64,000 nt of DNA from Hirsutella rhossiliensis (lineage: Eukaryota > Ascomycota > Sordariomycetes > Hypocreales > Ophiocordycipitaceae), in the NCBI RefSeq assembly GCF_020360975.1, contig NW_025408682.1:1532501-1596500 (forward strand). Reading direction: 5' to 3'. Each line of letters starts with the position of its first letter. Within the stretch, counting starts at the first letter, position 1. The translations under genes were made by a program, and so were the position numbers. This document shows, piece after piece, positions 8,091-20,431 of the stretch. The notes beneath the pieces were generated by a model. That model saw nothing but the letters and a program-made list of their open reading frames with translations, was not told where the DNA came from and did no database searches.

Positions 8091-11000
8091 ATTATCCGCC
8101 TATATAAAAAAGGAGCTTACTTTAATATAGGTTATAGTTAATAACTCCTTACTTATTACCGCCCTTATAGATAAAGGCTATTAGTACTATACTATAGTTA
8201 ACGAGGCGCTTATATAAGAGATATAAGTATTAGTAGAAAAGATCGTTTTAAGGTAAGTAAAGGGCGCTTTAAGCGTAATAGAGGGTATAGTAATTAAGGG
8301 TATTATATAGCTAGCTATAGAGGTTAATAGTTACTATAAGCTTATTATAGCCTATATAATCCCTTAACTAAAGTTTCCCTTAATCCTTAGGAAACCCTAG
8401 TTATTATATATAGAGTTATACTTAGTTTTATATTAAAAGAAGCTATAGTTTAGGCCTATATAATAGTAGGTTTACTATAATAATAGTTCTATAAGTATAG
8501 GACTAGGTATATAAGCTTTATACTTAGTATAAGAAGTCCTAACCTCTATCTTTATAGGAACTATATAACGGTTAGAGTAAGAAGAAGGCTAGGTAGCGGC
8601 TAACGTAGTAGTCTATATAGTTAGCTTAGCGGATATCGATAAGGCCCTTTAAGTAAAGAAGCTAAAGTCGCCTTTTAAGCTATAATAGTAGATATTAAAG
8701 CGCTTTTACGACCTCTTACTACTATTTAAGTATTAAGAAGTAAATAAGCTTAACCTATATAAGCTAGGGGTAAACTATAAGATCGTACTCTATACTAATA
8801 AAAAAGGGTAGGAACTACCTATACTATTTAGACCGCTATATAATATATTATACGTAGAGCTACTAGTACTAAAGAAGACGCTAAGGGACCTCTTAAATAA
8901 GGGTTTTATTTAAGTAAGTAGCTCTAAAGTAAGAGCGCCGGTCCTATTTATATATAAACTAAGGGGCGGGATATAGTTCTATTATAACTATAAGGCTTTA
9001 AACGTAATTATAAGGCTAGACTACTACCTTTTACCCTTAATCTTAGATATACTTTATAACCTTTTAAAGGTAAAGTAGTTTATAAAGCTAGATATAAAAT
9101 AAGCGTTTTATAAGGTATAGATCTTAAAGGGTAATAAGTAAAAGACAGCGTTTTATATATACTATAGCTTATTTAAGTAGCTTATAACGCCTTTTAGCCT
9201 CTTAAGAGCACCTACTACCTTCTAGTATTATATTAATAACGTGCTTTAAGACTTCCTTAATAAGTTTGCCTTTATATATATAGATAATATCCTTATCTAT
9301 ATAAGCGGCTCCTATAAAGACTATATATAAAAAGTATAAAGGGTCCTAAAGCGCTTTTAACTTTATAGGCTTTACTTTAACCTAGATAAGTATAAATTTA
9401 AGGTTAAGAAGGTTAAGTACTTAGGCTTTATTATCTATATAGGCATAGGTATATAGGCGGATCTTATAAAGATCTAAGCGATTTAAGACTAAGCTACCCT
9501 AACTATATAGATAGGTATATAAAGCTTCCTTAAGTTCGCGAACTATTATAAGATATTTATTAAGGGCTTCTTTTATATTATAATACCCTTAAATAAGATT
9601 ACTAAGAAATAAACCGCCTTTTACTAAGGGCCTATATAAGAAGGAGCGTTCTATATAGTTAAGGACCTATTTTCTTAAGCCCTAGTATTACTTTAGTAGG
9701 ACTTTAACCGGTCTATATTAGTTAAAGTAGATTATAGCGGCTAAGTACTTAGAGGAACGCTCTCTTAAGAGGTAGATAAATAGAAGTAACCGGTAGCGTT
9801 CTACTCTTATAAGCTAACCTTAGTAAAGCGAAATTATACTATTTACGATAAAGAGATATTAGTAATTATTAGCTACTTTAAGTAATAGTAAGTAGAGCTT
9901 TAGAGCTATAAGAGCTTTAAGGTTCTTATAAACTAAAGGAACCTTAAGTACTTTATAACTCGCTAGTACCTCTTAGAGTAGTAAGCCTACTAAGCGGAGT
10001 ATCTCTTATACTTTAACTTCTCGATTAAGTACCGCCTTAAGTAAGACTCCGCGGTCTTTAATATACTTTCTTAAAAGGATTAAGACCGGCCGATAAGAGC
10101 GGATATCTAGGCCTAAGATCTATAGCTTATCCTATAAGAAGTACTATAGACTTATATAAGAGCTTTCTTAGTAAAGGAAGACGCGGTACTAGTAAATAAG
10201 CTTCCCTTTATACCCTTACCTTAGTTTAGTAAGGAGGGATAGACTAGCCTAAGGGTATACGCGGCGAGAGTATTCTAAGATAAGGCCCTTTAACGCTTAT
10301 AGGATAGGATAGTAGCTCTAGACTATACCTACGAGGGTATACGCCGCGCCGTTAAGTCCGGCGCTTAATACTTAGATCTAAAGCTAAATCTAAAGGTATA
10401 TGTAGCTAACTACTATATCGACCTATAAGGGCATCTACGTTAGTAAGGGAGACTATAGGTACCGGGCGTACTATATACTATAAAAGCTAAGAAGAAAGAG
10501 GGACCGCTAAAGCTAAATAAATAAAATAAGCTTTAAAGGAAGCTAGTTTAACTTATCTATAACTTTAGTATTATAGGTTACTTAGGTAGATAAGGTATAG
10601 TAATAAGCCTTATAAGGGACTTTTACTAGCCCCTTTTATAGTACTATATTTATCGCTTTTTTTATAACTATAATATTTATAGCTATATAAAGATCTAAAA
10701 AGTATAGCTTAAGGGGCTACTAAAGTAGCTTTTAGTACTAGACCGGTTCTATACGTATATATAAATAGACTTTATAATAGACCTCCTACTTATAAAGGGC
10801 AGTAACCGCTATATATAGGTAATTAAGGACCGACTTAGTAAATTAGTAGTACTAAAGCTAATACTATTTATAGATATAAAAGCTTATATAGAGCGCTTCC
10901 TTTAATACTAGGCCCGCTTATATAGCTAGCTAGCTTTTATTATAAGTAATAAAAGGTCGAACTAAACTAGCTACTTTTAATAGTACCTATACTAGCTACT

Positions 11001-11900
11001 TTAGATTATATAGCTACTTAGTATAGCTTATTACCTATAAACTAATAGGGGACTAAAGAGGGTTAACTAGGAAGCGTAGGTATACCTATAGGTAGTTATA
11101 GCTTATAACTAAGTAGACTAAGACTGCTAGCTCCCCGCTACTTAGCTCGCGCTAAATAGTAAACTATAAACCTTTATTAAAATAGCCCCTTTCTTCGTAA
11201 TATATAGCTTTAAGCTACCCTCCTTAATCCTATTTACCGCGGACGTAATAGCGGAGTAGTATAATAGTACGTTACTAAAGAGCCGCGCTTCTATATTTAT
11301 ATAAAAGCTATAAGAAACTATAGAATACTATTAATCCGCGATAGCTACTATAATATAGGATTAAGAGCGGCACGCTAATAAGACTAAGGCGCTAGTAGAT
11401 AGGTTTATAGTAAGAGATAAAGTATAGCTTAACTTCTATAACTATAGGTTAGCGCGACTAAAGAAAAAGCTAAACTAGCTATATATAAAGTTTATAGTAT
11501 AAAAGGTCGTTAGCCTATAAGTAGTTAAGCTTAATAGTCTCTTAATAGGGGTTTATAATAAGGTTAATATTAACTTCCTTTACTAAGCCTCCTTTAACCT
11601 ATTACCTAAATAAAAAATAGTAGACGCTTAACCGCCTATATTTAAAGTAAAAGGAAATACTATATTTAAGGTTAAAGAGATATAAGCTATATACTAGAAA
11701 AAAGTAGGCCGGGGGAAACGCTAAGAGGTTCTTATTAAGTAGTATAGGTACCTTAACCTTATATAAGAACCTATATATAAGTTTATAAGAGCTATAGCCC
11801 TTAATAAGTTTAAGGCCTTATATAGACTAGTAAGCGAGAATAATAAACTAGTAGACTATTAATAGCGGCCTAAGCTAGGACTATAAAGTAAGTAAAGTAA
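8091..11900 (+). pseudogene. pol: Gypsy A1 pol: protease, reverse transcriptase, RNase H, integrase, chromodomain (RIPped)
   Basis: The replication enzymes of the element. Protease about 8090-8400 has ALIDKG at 8161-8178; Lys stands where Ser or Thr is usual, and A3 reads the same, so this may be ancestral. Reverse transcriptase about 8760-9430 shows the PLP and LDI blocks, and the active site at 9277-9288 reads YIDN in place of YxDD, a GAT to AAT change in TG context. RNase H about 9660-10060 has the AFYS...YxIxDKE block. Integrase about 10540-11330 has its HHCC region and core, with the second Asp changed to Asn. A chromodomain-like block (VLIK, then W-to-stop, EP) lies at about 11650-11830. 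Stops are mainly TAG/TAA. The protein is certainly inactive. Confidence 0.9.
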
Positions 11901-11984
11901 AAGAGGTAGTTATAATAATATAAGTAATATAAGCGTAATAGTATAAGTAAAGATAAAAATAGCGTTTATTATAAGGTAGAGCCC

Positions 11985-12911
11985 TTAAACTACCTAAGCT
12001 TATTTTTTATCGTTATCGTTACCCTTATTATTATCTTTATTATTATTATCCTTATTAGCCTCTTCCTTTTTATTAGCGGCGGCGGCGGTCTCTAAGGTAC
12101 TAAGGTAGCCCTTTAAGCTTATAAGCTAGTTAGCGGCGGCGGCGGCTCTAAGGGTAGAAGGGCGGCGGCTAGCGGCGGCGGTAAGGGCAGCGGCGGTAGT
12201 AGAGGCGGGCACGGCTAAGGGGACCGCTAATAGGGCGACGGAGGCGGTATCCCTAGCGCTAGGTATATTAAAGGCGGAAGTAAGGGAGTAGAGGAGTAAG
12301 GACCTACTTAGGTATAAGGCCTTATTACTTAAAGGCGCGGAGGTTATAGTAAGCGGCGGCGGCGGCGGTAAGGCGCTTCTTAGTAGCCCCTTACGCCTAC
12401 CTATATAAGCCGGCCTTTTAAGCTAACGCCGTAGTAAGTAGGATAAGAAGCGCTACTTTATAAGCGCGGCTAGCGCGCGCGTACTAGTAGTAGCTACCGC
12501 CGCGGCGGCGCCCGGCCTAGTTAAAGTAGTCGAGCTCCTATAATATATAACGTATATAAGGGGCTAAGCGGGCGGCGCCGGCCTATACTTAGCGCTTATA
12601 CTATAAGAAGTTAGCGGATAATATTTATTACGCTTACTTAACTATAGACTTATAAGGGTAGCGGAGATAAAGGTAAGGGCTAAGGGGCTAGGCGTTATAG
12701 GTAATAGTAGGGATAGCGTCGTTACCTTAAGGGGCGACGTAAGGGTAAATAATATAGTAGAGGTAGCGGTAGCGGTAGTAGGAGCGGTAGTAGTAGCGCG
12801 GGTAAGAGCGGCGGTAGTAGCGGAGTTATTATTAGCTGCGGCTAGTATAGCGTCGATAAACGACTTTATACGCTCTAAGAAGGAGGAGGTAAGAGAGGGA
12901 GAGGTAGATAT
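11985..12911 (-). pseudogene. Opposite-strand accessory ORF of Gypsy A1 (about 309 codons), RIPped
   Basis: A frame on the strand opposite gag-pol, between the chromodomain and the 3' LTR. It probably began at the ATA at 12911 (ex-ATG, followed by STSPSLTSSFLE) and ended at the TAA at 11985-11987: exactly 927 nt. The only stops inside are TAG/TAA where CAG, CAA or TGG can be restored. The N-terminal third is Ser/Thr/Ala-rich, the middle has basic patches and poly-Pro/Ala runs, and the C-terminal part has Ala-rich stretches and an Asn/Lys/Asp tail (NNNKDNNKG). A2 keeps the frame at 933 nt and A3 keeps its last 400 nt. I know no function. Candidates are a regulatory or gag-binding protein, or a captured host gene. 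Confidence 0.7.
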
Positions 12912-13476
12912 ATCTATTACGGAAGTTAGCTTAATAGAATATAGCCTTCCGCTTAATAGGGCATAGAACTTATTAGTTAAAGTTATTATTATTATTAAGG
13001 CTATTATTACTACTACTACTACTATTATAAGTATATATTAATAGAGCGGCCTATATAGCTAGGAATAAACTAATACCTTAAGTAAAGCGTAACTTACTTA
13101 TTAATACTATTACTATAGTTAAAGAAAGGAGAAAAGGAAGGGAACAAGGAAAAGAGGGATACTACTTTATATACCCCTTAGTAAAGGATACTACTTAAGG
13201 TAGAGGGGACGGGTAACCTAAGGCTTATATAGGTCTAGACCGGCCGCCGGCTACCTAAGGGCGTATATAATAGGTTATACCCCTATTTAAATAGCTAGCT
13301 AGCTAATAAGTATAGAGCTAGGTTCTAGCTACCTAGGCTAATAGGTATAAGGATAATAGGGCTAGTAAGGCTAGCTCGATTAATAGGAAAGGGTAGGGAA
13401 GAGCTAGCGGTATAGGCTTAATTATATAGGAGCTATTAATAGGGCAGCCCTACGCCGCGCTTAAGAGAGGGTATTA
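12912..13476. other. 3' non-coding part of Gypsy A1
   Basis: Between the start of the opposite-strand frame and the 3' LTR. It contains (ATT)n/(ACT)n microsatellite at about 12980-13025 and a G/A-rich run ending GAGAGGGTATTA just before the LTR, the degraded polypurine tract. On the minus strand this would be the promoter region of the accessory frame. Confidence 0.6.
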
Positions 13477-13662
13477 TATAAGAGTCTTTAACTATTATAG
13501 GTAATAGGCTTAGGCTATAGCCTAAGCTATATAGTTATATATAAAGGGCCGGATCCTATATATATAAGGGCGGGCTAGCCGCGTATAAAAGAGCTCTATA
13601 TAGCTTATTAATACTATCCTATAAACGGTACTTATATATACGCCTCTACCTACTTTATAATA
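13477..13662 (+). repeat. 3' LTR of Gypsy A1
   Basis: 186 bp, same length as the 5' LTR, with several transition differences of the RIP type. Preceded by a purine-rich tract. Confidence 0.9.
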
Positions 13663-14011
13663 GCGCGTACTACTTAAAGGCCTATAGTTTAAGTCCTACT
13701 AGCGTAATTAAGCGCGGTTTTAGTATAGGCCCTACCTATATAAAAATTCTTTTTATAGTCTAAGATATCTAAGTATCCTAAGATAAATTAACCTAGCCTC
13801 CTTAAAGGGGTATATTATATATACTATATATATTAATTAATATTATCGCTTATATTTAATAAGTAGCTATTACTTTTTTATAATAGATATAATAAAGGTA
13901 AAATAAAAGGTAGATTATATTATTATAAAGTAAGTAAAGGTATAAGCTTAAGTATAGTCCGTTAAAAGAAGGTTAATAATCTATAAAAGGAAAAAAGAAG
14001 AGAAGTATAGG
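13663..14011. other. Degraded DNA with partial D repeat and a shared 75-bp segment
   Basis: Holds the second copy of the 75-bp segment (about 13813-13893; first copy about 2980-3054) and the first 88 bp of repeat D (13924-14011), which is cut off where Copia B1 begins. No coding signal recognised. Confidence 0.5.
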
Positions 14012-14484
14012 TCTTATAAAGAGAGATATAAGAATTATATAAAAATATATAAAGGTAAAATTAAAAGTAAGGGGTTAAATAGGTAAGGTAGAGATATTTA
14101 ATTCTTATAAGAGTAGTAATTATAGTAAGGAAGTAATTATTATATTACCTTAATTATCTTTCTTTCCTTTATTTAACGCCCTTCTTTATACTTATTTAGT
14201 ATCTTAATTAATAAAGAAGATCTTACTTAAAGAAGCTATTAATATCCTCTTAACTACTAAGCTTTTTATTAGTTTTTCCCCTTTATTTTAGCCGTTACTA
14301 GTATATCTATCTTATCTCTTACTACCTTTATAAGAAGCTACCGCTACTTTTACTTCCCCTCTTATCCTTACCCTCCTTTTTATCCCTCCTTTTAGCTCCT
14401 TCTTTATAACCGGGTTTTAGCTTCCTAGGTCCCTTATACTATAGGATATCTCTAAGAATATAAATTAAGCTACGCTTTATAATA
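14012..14484 (-). repeat. 3' LTR of Copia B1
   Basis: 473 bp; about the same length as 21124-21600 and the un-RIPped copy at 45238-45713. In element orientation the clean copy runs TGTCGCGAAG...CTTCGCGAGA, a nearly perfect terminal inverted repeat. Confidence 0.85.
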
Positions 14485-17400
14485 TACCCCCTTAGTTATA
14501 GCTTACTTTTATAAAAAGGGTAAAGCTAAATAATTAGGCTAGTAAGCGTATAAAGGAGGTCTTAGTCTATACTTATCCCTTACTTAAGAAATCTAGGTTT
14601 TAGCCCTAGGCTCTTTTAGACCTACTTTAGGAAAAAGGGGCCTAAGGAGGAAATTAAGTCTTATAAGAATAAGGGTCTTCCCCTTTTTTTTAAGAAGAAT
14701 AAGTCCTAATTAAGCTAGGGGCCCTCCTTTAAGATAAGTCCTAATTTCTCTCTTTAGCTATAGACGTCTCCTTCCTCTTATATACTATTAGCTCCTCTTA
14801 TAAACTCTTAAAGCGGGGTTTTAAGAATAGCTTTTCTTAAACGTCTTTTAGCTTAATTTACTATAAAAAGATAGCTAGCTTCTACTTTAATAAGGGCTTT
14901 ATAAGACCGTTAGCTTTTATCGATACTATTAAAACCTAATAAATAGAAATAAGTCCCTCTTAGACTTCTTAGCGTAACTAATATTAATAGATATCGATTT
15001 ACTATAGCTAGGTCGATAGCTTTATATTTTCTATTAGAATTCGTATAGTCTATATATTATTATATTCTATAAATAATAAGGTCGGAATTTATAGTTATAA
15101 AGATATTAGTAGCTAGCTAAGGGAAATAGCTTCCTTTAAAGCTTTTAAAAGAGCTAGTAGCTCTACCTCTATACTTAAAGTTATAATAGTAGCTTACTTT
15201 AAAGCTTTCTAAGTAATAGTTCCTTTAAAAAGAGATATAATATACCCTTATAAGCTCTTTCTATCTAAGGAATTATCTATAAAGGATAAATTACTTAAAT
15301 AAAGGAAGATTTCGGTAGCTATTTTCCTTTCCTACCCTCTTAAGTATAGACTATATAATCTTATTAAATAGAGATAAAGGATAGCTTAGTCTACTACTTC
15401 TTAATACCTAAGGCTAGAATTCTAGTTATACTTAGCTAGCTAAGAGACTATAAAAGAGATATTTAGTTTATTAGAAATAGCTAAAAAATATAAGGAGCCT
15501 ACCTTTTATTAGTATAAATATTTCTCTTACTCCTTAGCTTAAAAGGACGGATTAAGTAAAAGCTCTTTATATAATATAGGCGTAAAAGGAAGCTTCTTAT
15601 TAAGGGAATTAAGGAGGAATTTATAAGCGACCTTATTAATATAGGCGTCTTAGGTAAGCTAGATAGTTTATTAGAACCTATTTTAAAGGATTTATATCCT
15701 TAGGAACTACTTTAGCTCCCTTAGCTTAGTTATCTTATACCTTTATTATAGGCCTTATATAGCCTCCCTAGCTATTACTTCTTCCTCTTTTAAGTAAGCT
15801 TAGATAATATTATTAATATAAAAGAAAACTATGATTTTACCTTTCTATATTATATATAGTTCCTAAGGAACTTTCTTAAAGCTTAGGGCTTTAAGGGAAC
15901 CTATTAAATACTATTACTAAAGAAGGGGTAATCTTTATAGTTTATATAAAGCTTTCCTAAGCTATAGAACCTTTCCTAGCTATTAAAAGCTTAGTAAAAG
16001 GTATATATAGATAACTTCTTCTTCCTTAAAAGGGTAGTTAATAAAGGCGTTAATAGTATCTATTTAATTAAGTTTAAGGTTAAATTCTACTACTATAGCT
16101 ATAAGGGTCTAAAAAGATATCTTTATTAAGGTAGTTACCTTAATAAGTAGATCCTCTTTTTCCTATTAATTCTTATAAATAACTAGCTAGGCCTTATACT
16201 TTTAAAGAAAGCTATATTTATTAGTCTTATAAATAAAAACCTACTTATAGCTAAGGACTTATTTTCCTCTTATATTTTCCTTAAGGACCTTCTTAAAAGA
16301 CCCTATCTCTTTATATAAAGCTAGGTAGTCTTTCTAGGCCTAGAAAAACTAGTCTTTAAAAGGGTGGTTTTCTAGCTACGTTTAGTTTACTAGTAGGTCT
16401 AAGAGGTCTCTTTTATATACCTTCCTTACTAATAGCTATAGCTTAAAGAGCTAGCCTACTATAAATACTTTATAGGAACTGTCTTTTATAGGCGTTAAAT
16501 AGAAGTTAGAAAAATAATCGAAATAAGGGAGAGGTTAGTCTTTTTTTATATCGGGCCTTATACCTTCCTTTACTTCTTAAAGTAAGGATAAAAAGGTAGC
16601 TAGGTAATCCTTTAAAAGAGGTGCCTTTATTACCCTCTTAGGGGTCGAGATAGGAAGACTAATAGAAAAAGCTGCTTTTAGATCTTCTTCTTACGTAGGA
16701 GGCGTAGGGAGGTAGGTATATTCTAGCTCTACCGCTTTCCTATAGTCTCCTTCTTTATCTAGATTATTTAATTTAATAGATTCCTCTTCTTCTTTAAAGT
16801 TAGCGTTATCCTTAATTACTTTAACGTTAGTTTCTTCTTTTATTTCCTTATCTAAGACCTCTTCTTAAGACTATTTAAAAGGGGGGATTTAGATCTTTTA
16901 AATTAGCTAACGTTATAAGAGTAAGAGGGGCTATTAATCCCTCTTTCTATTAAAGAAGCTAGATTTATCGAAAATTACGTCCTTAGTTAAAATAACCTTT
17001 TATAGAAGGGGAATCTAGATTTAAAAGATATTTATAGAATTATAACTAATAAGGTAACTAATAAAGCCTTTAAGATTAAGCTTTCTTTTCTTTTTCCTTT
17101 TAAGCTATATATTAATAGGTATAGCGTATACCTTATTACTATAAGTATAAAGGTAGGCTAGTAAAGCCCTTTTCTTTATAAAGAGCTTAAGGGGGGATTT
17201 CTAGTCTATTCCTTAGGTCTTAAAAAGGGTCTCTAGGTCCTTATAGTCCCTTAGGCCCTTAGGGTCCCTTAGGGTTTAGTTCTAAAAGTAATAGACGGTC
17301 TTAACGACTTCCCTTTAAAGGTTATAGGGAAGCCTTATAGTAAGTCTTATTATATAGGCCCTTTTTATTATAGCACCCCTTAATATTTCTACCCTTTTAT

Positions 17401-18479
17401 TCTAGGCCTAGGTATTTAGTACTAATAGGAGGGGTAAAATACCTCTTTTTTAAAGCTAATTTAAAATATCCTTTATAAATAACTTTTTATTAAACTATAT
17501 CTTCTTTACCTTATAGCTAAAGTAGGATTTTATCTAGTTAATAAAGTCTTAGAGGGTAAACTAGTTATAATTACTTAAGTAGGTCTATAAGAAATAAGGG
17601 AAAACTATCCTTAAAAAAGCGTTTATAAAAGAGTTACCTTAATAAAGCTTTCTTAGTCCTTAGAGACTTTAGTTTAATCGACCTAAGTTTCCTTATATAG
17701 CTAGTCTAGCTATAAAAGGGTTCGTTTAGAAATTTATCTCTTAGTTTTTCCTTAGTTATAGTATTTATATTTAATAGGTTTTAGGCCCTTAATTTAAACG
17801 CCTTATTATTAGCCTAGCTTATATAAAGCTAGGGGGCCTAGGTAACTAAGTCGTACGTACTAAAGAAGACCGTCTCCTTAAGCTATTAAAAGAGGGTCCT
17901 TAAAACCTACCCTCTTAGTAAGGAAAGCTAACTACTTAAGAGGTTCCTTCTTAAGGATAGGTTAGAATTCAAGAATAAATTAACTAAATTTTTCCTTAAT
18001 AAGCTTAATTATCTAATACTTTTAAACTAGCCTTATAAGCTTAAAAGTTATATCTTAGAAGATTCCTTCTTTTTAAAGAAAGTAGAAGGAAATTAAGCTT
18101 ATTAAAAATTAAGGGTAAAATACTACCCTTTTTTAGTTTAAAATTTATATAGATATATTAGGTAATTATATCGTAAAATTCACCCTTCTATATACTTCTA
18201 TCTATATAGTTAATTCCCCAGTAATAAGGTATTCCCTTTATACCTTCTTAAAGGACTAGAATTATAAGAGGGTATATAGATATCGAGGGAAGTATTAAAG
18301 TTAAAGATAGCTAATTTTTATAAGGGGTAATTAGAGGGCTTTAATAGGCGGTCTTATTAATCTATAAGAAAGATAAAGGCTTAATTTACTATACTAACGA
18401 TTTTTCCTTAAATTTATAGCTTAAATAATAGTAGCGGCGTTAGTTACTATTTCTTAGTAACCTAAATCTTATCTATCTT

Positions 18480-19175
18480 TATAAGAAGGTATAAGCAATA
18501 AGCGTAGAATTAGGTAATCGATAACGTAAGCGGAAAGATTAGTCGACGGAGTATAGGGTAGGATTTTATCCGGAATTTATAACGAGTATATAAGGGGCCG
18601 AATAATATATTAAAAGAATAGCGTTATAAAAGATACTTACGAACTTACTTATTCTATCTACTACTCTTAGGGAAATCCTTTGTCTTTTATAGACTATTGC
18701 TCGCCTACTAGTAGACTAATTAGTTAGCTTTCTAGTATATTCTATATTACTTAAAAAGCTCTATCTATAGTATATCTTCCTAACTTAGTAGGTAGTCTAA
18801 TTATAACGTAATGGTTAACGTAAGACTATAGGTTCTAGTATAAGTAGTAGATTTAACTAGAATGTTCTATGCCCTACCTATTCTCGTATAGCGGATATCT
18901 TGGGAACCGCTAGGCTAAAATAGGCAATAGGGTATCCGTTCTACTCGTAATTAACGTATGTATTTTATGTATATTTCATTTTATTAGGATAGGCTTATCC
19001 TAACCCGTATTTCCTAAAGGAAGGTATAGATATTTAGTAGAGGTCTTTATCTTTAAGGGTTATTCCCTTAGACTATATTATAAAGCCTCTTTTTACTAGC
19101 TTATTTTATAGAGCCTCCCTATACTTATTATTTCTTTATAATAGTAGAATAGGAATATAAGGGTATATTCTTATA
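18480..19175 (-). mobile_element. Solo LTR E1 of Copia F family
   Basis: 696 bp, TATAAGAAGG...TATTCTTATA. It matches E2 (24234-24919) and, in reverse, the 3' LTR of Copia F (62542-63033). Left flank ATCTT (18475-18479) and right flank ATCCT (19176-19180) are a target duplication with one C/T change; the empty site is readable in B4 near 48580. It keeps clearly more CA and TG than E2 (for example GGTTAACG, CTTGGGAACC, GTATGTATTTTATG), so it is less RIPped. Confidence 0.88.
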
Positions 19176-20431
19176 ATCCTCTTCTATAATAAGGGGTCCT
19201 CCTTAAGAGACTTTTTAATAACGTCTTTTAGTCCCTTAAAAGGTATAATTTTAAAAGGTTAACTTTCCCTAAAAACCTATTAGTAGTCTCTTAGCTAATA
19301 AGGCCTTTTATACGCTTAGTAAGTAGGTCGATTCCTCCTTATTTATTATCTCTTTAAGGAGTCCTTATCTTTTTTTAAAAGGTCTATTTAAAACCCCCTT
19401 CTTTTTATACCTTATTACTAATTTTAATAAGGTTTAATTTTAACTAGTTCCTTAATTTTTCGACTAATAAACTAAAAGGTCTATTAAGGGACTAGTTAGG
19501 CTAGACTAACTAATAGGACCGGGCCTAGAGTAGTAAGCGGAGCTAGGGCTAGGACTAAGGTAGCCGTTAAAGATAAGGTTAAGGCTCTTAAAGGAGGAGG
19601 AGCTAGAGGGGTAGTAGCCGTAGTAGTAGTAGTAAGGGCTATAATAGAAGGGGCTATAGTAGCTATAAGGGTAGTAGGTCGAGCTATTTAGGTCGAGTGC
19701 TAGCTATAAAAGAATAAAACTACTTACTATTATACTTTAGTAGCCTCTTTATTTAGTTCTTAGCTAGCTTCTTAAAAGATAGTTAAGTAGCTATTACTAA
19801 TAGACTTTATTAGTAAAGATATATCCTATAGCTACTAGCTAAAAAGAACTTTTATTAAGAAGTATTAGTTAGCTTCCTTAAGGATTTATTCTTACTTAGC
19901 TAGCTATAAAGAAGCTAGTAGGTTCTTAGTAAAGAAGGCTCTTAAGTATACTATATAGGTCTTCTTAATATAGTTAGTTATATAGCTCCTTAAGGGAGCT
20001 ATTAAGGTCTTAAGCTTTAAAAGCTACTACTTAAGAGTCTCTTCCTCTTAAAAAGAGATTAGCTTTATAGTACTAGCGGATTTTATTATCGCTATATATA
20101 TAGTAGTTAGTAGCTTTATCTTATAAAAGTATTCCTTATAATAACTCTTATAGTTACTTAAGGTAGTAGAAAAAGCTCTTTACTATATAGAGGTTAGCTT
20201 AGAGAAGAAGGAAGCTCCCTTTATAAATTCTATTACCTTAAGATAAAGAGGGGGCTTAAGAGGGTCTTACTTATTAAAGAAGACTAAATTATAGATAGTT
20301 TTATTTATATAAGCCTATAGCTCCTTTACCTACTTATCTTAATCTTAAGGTTCTATAAGAATCGTTTTATAGACTATAGGGGCGGTAAAGGAATTATTTT
20401 TTAATATTATTATAAGGGAAGGGTAGAAAAG

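Larger units (their letters stand above)
3135..13662 (+). mobile_element. Gypsy A copy 1 (A1), chromodomain LTR retrotransposon, RIPped, interrupted by Copia J
   Basis: A near-complete Ty3/Gypsy element. It has 186-bp LTRs at 3135-3320 and 13477-13662, gag, protease, reverse transcriptase, RNase H, integrase and a C-terminal chromodomain, then an opposite-strand reading frame before the 3' LTR. Without Copia J and one target duplication it measures about 6985 bp, close to the roughly 7028 bp of copy A2 after its four inserts are removed. Possible target duplication: GCGTA on the left, GCGCG on the right, not a clean match. All genes are dead through RIP. The order integrase-chromodomain marks it as a chromovirus, a group known to target heterochromatin. 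Confidence 0.9.

Noticed and set aside
12980..13025. ATT/ACT microsatellite as a functional element
   Set aside because: Simple repeat in the 3' region of the Gypsy, present in A2 as well with a different length; no sign of function.
14007..14011. Target duplication for Copia B1 (ATAGG left, ATAAC right)
   Set aside because: Bases disagree and the flanks belong to different repeat families, so one end is probably rearranged.
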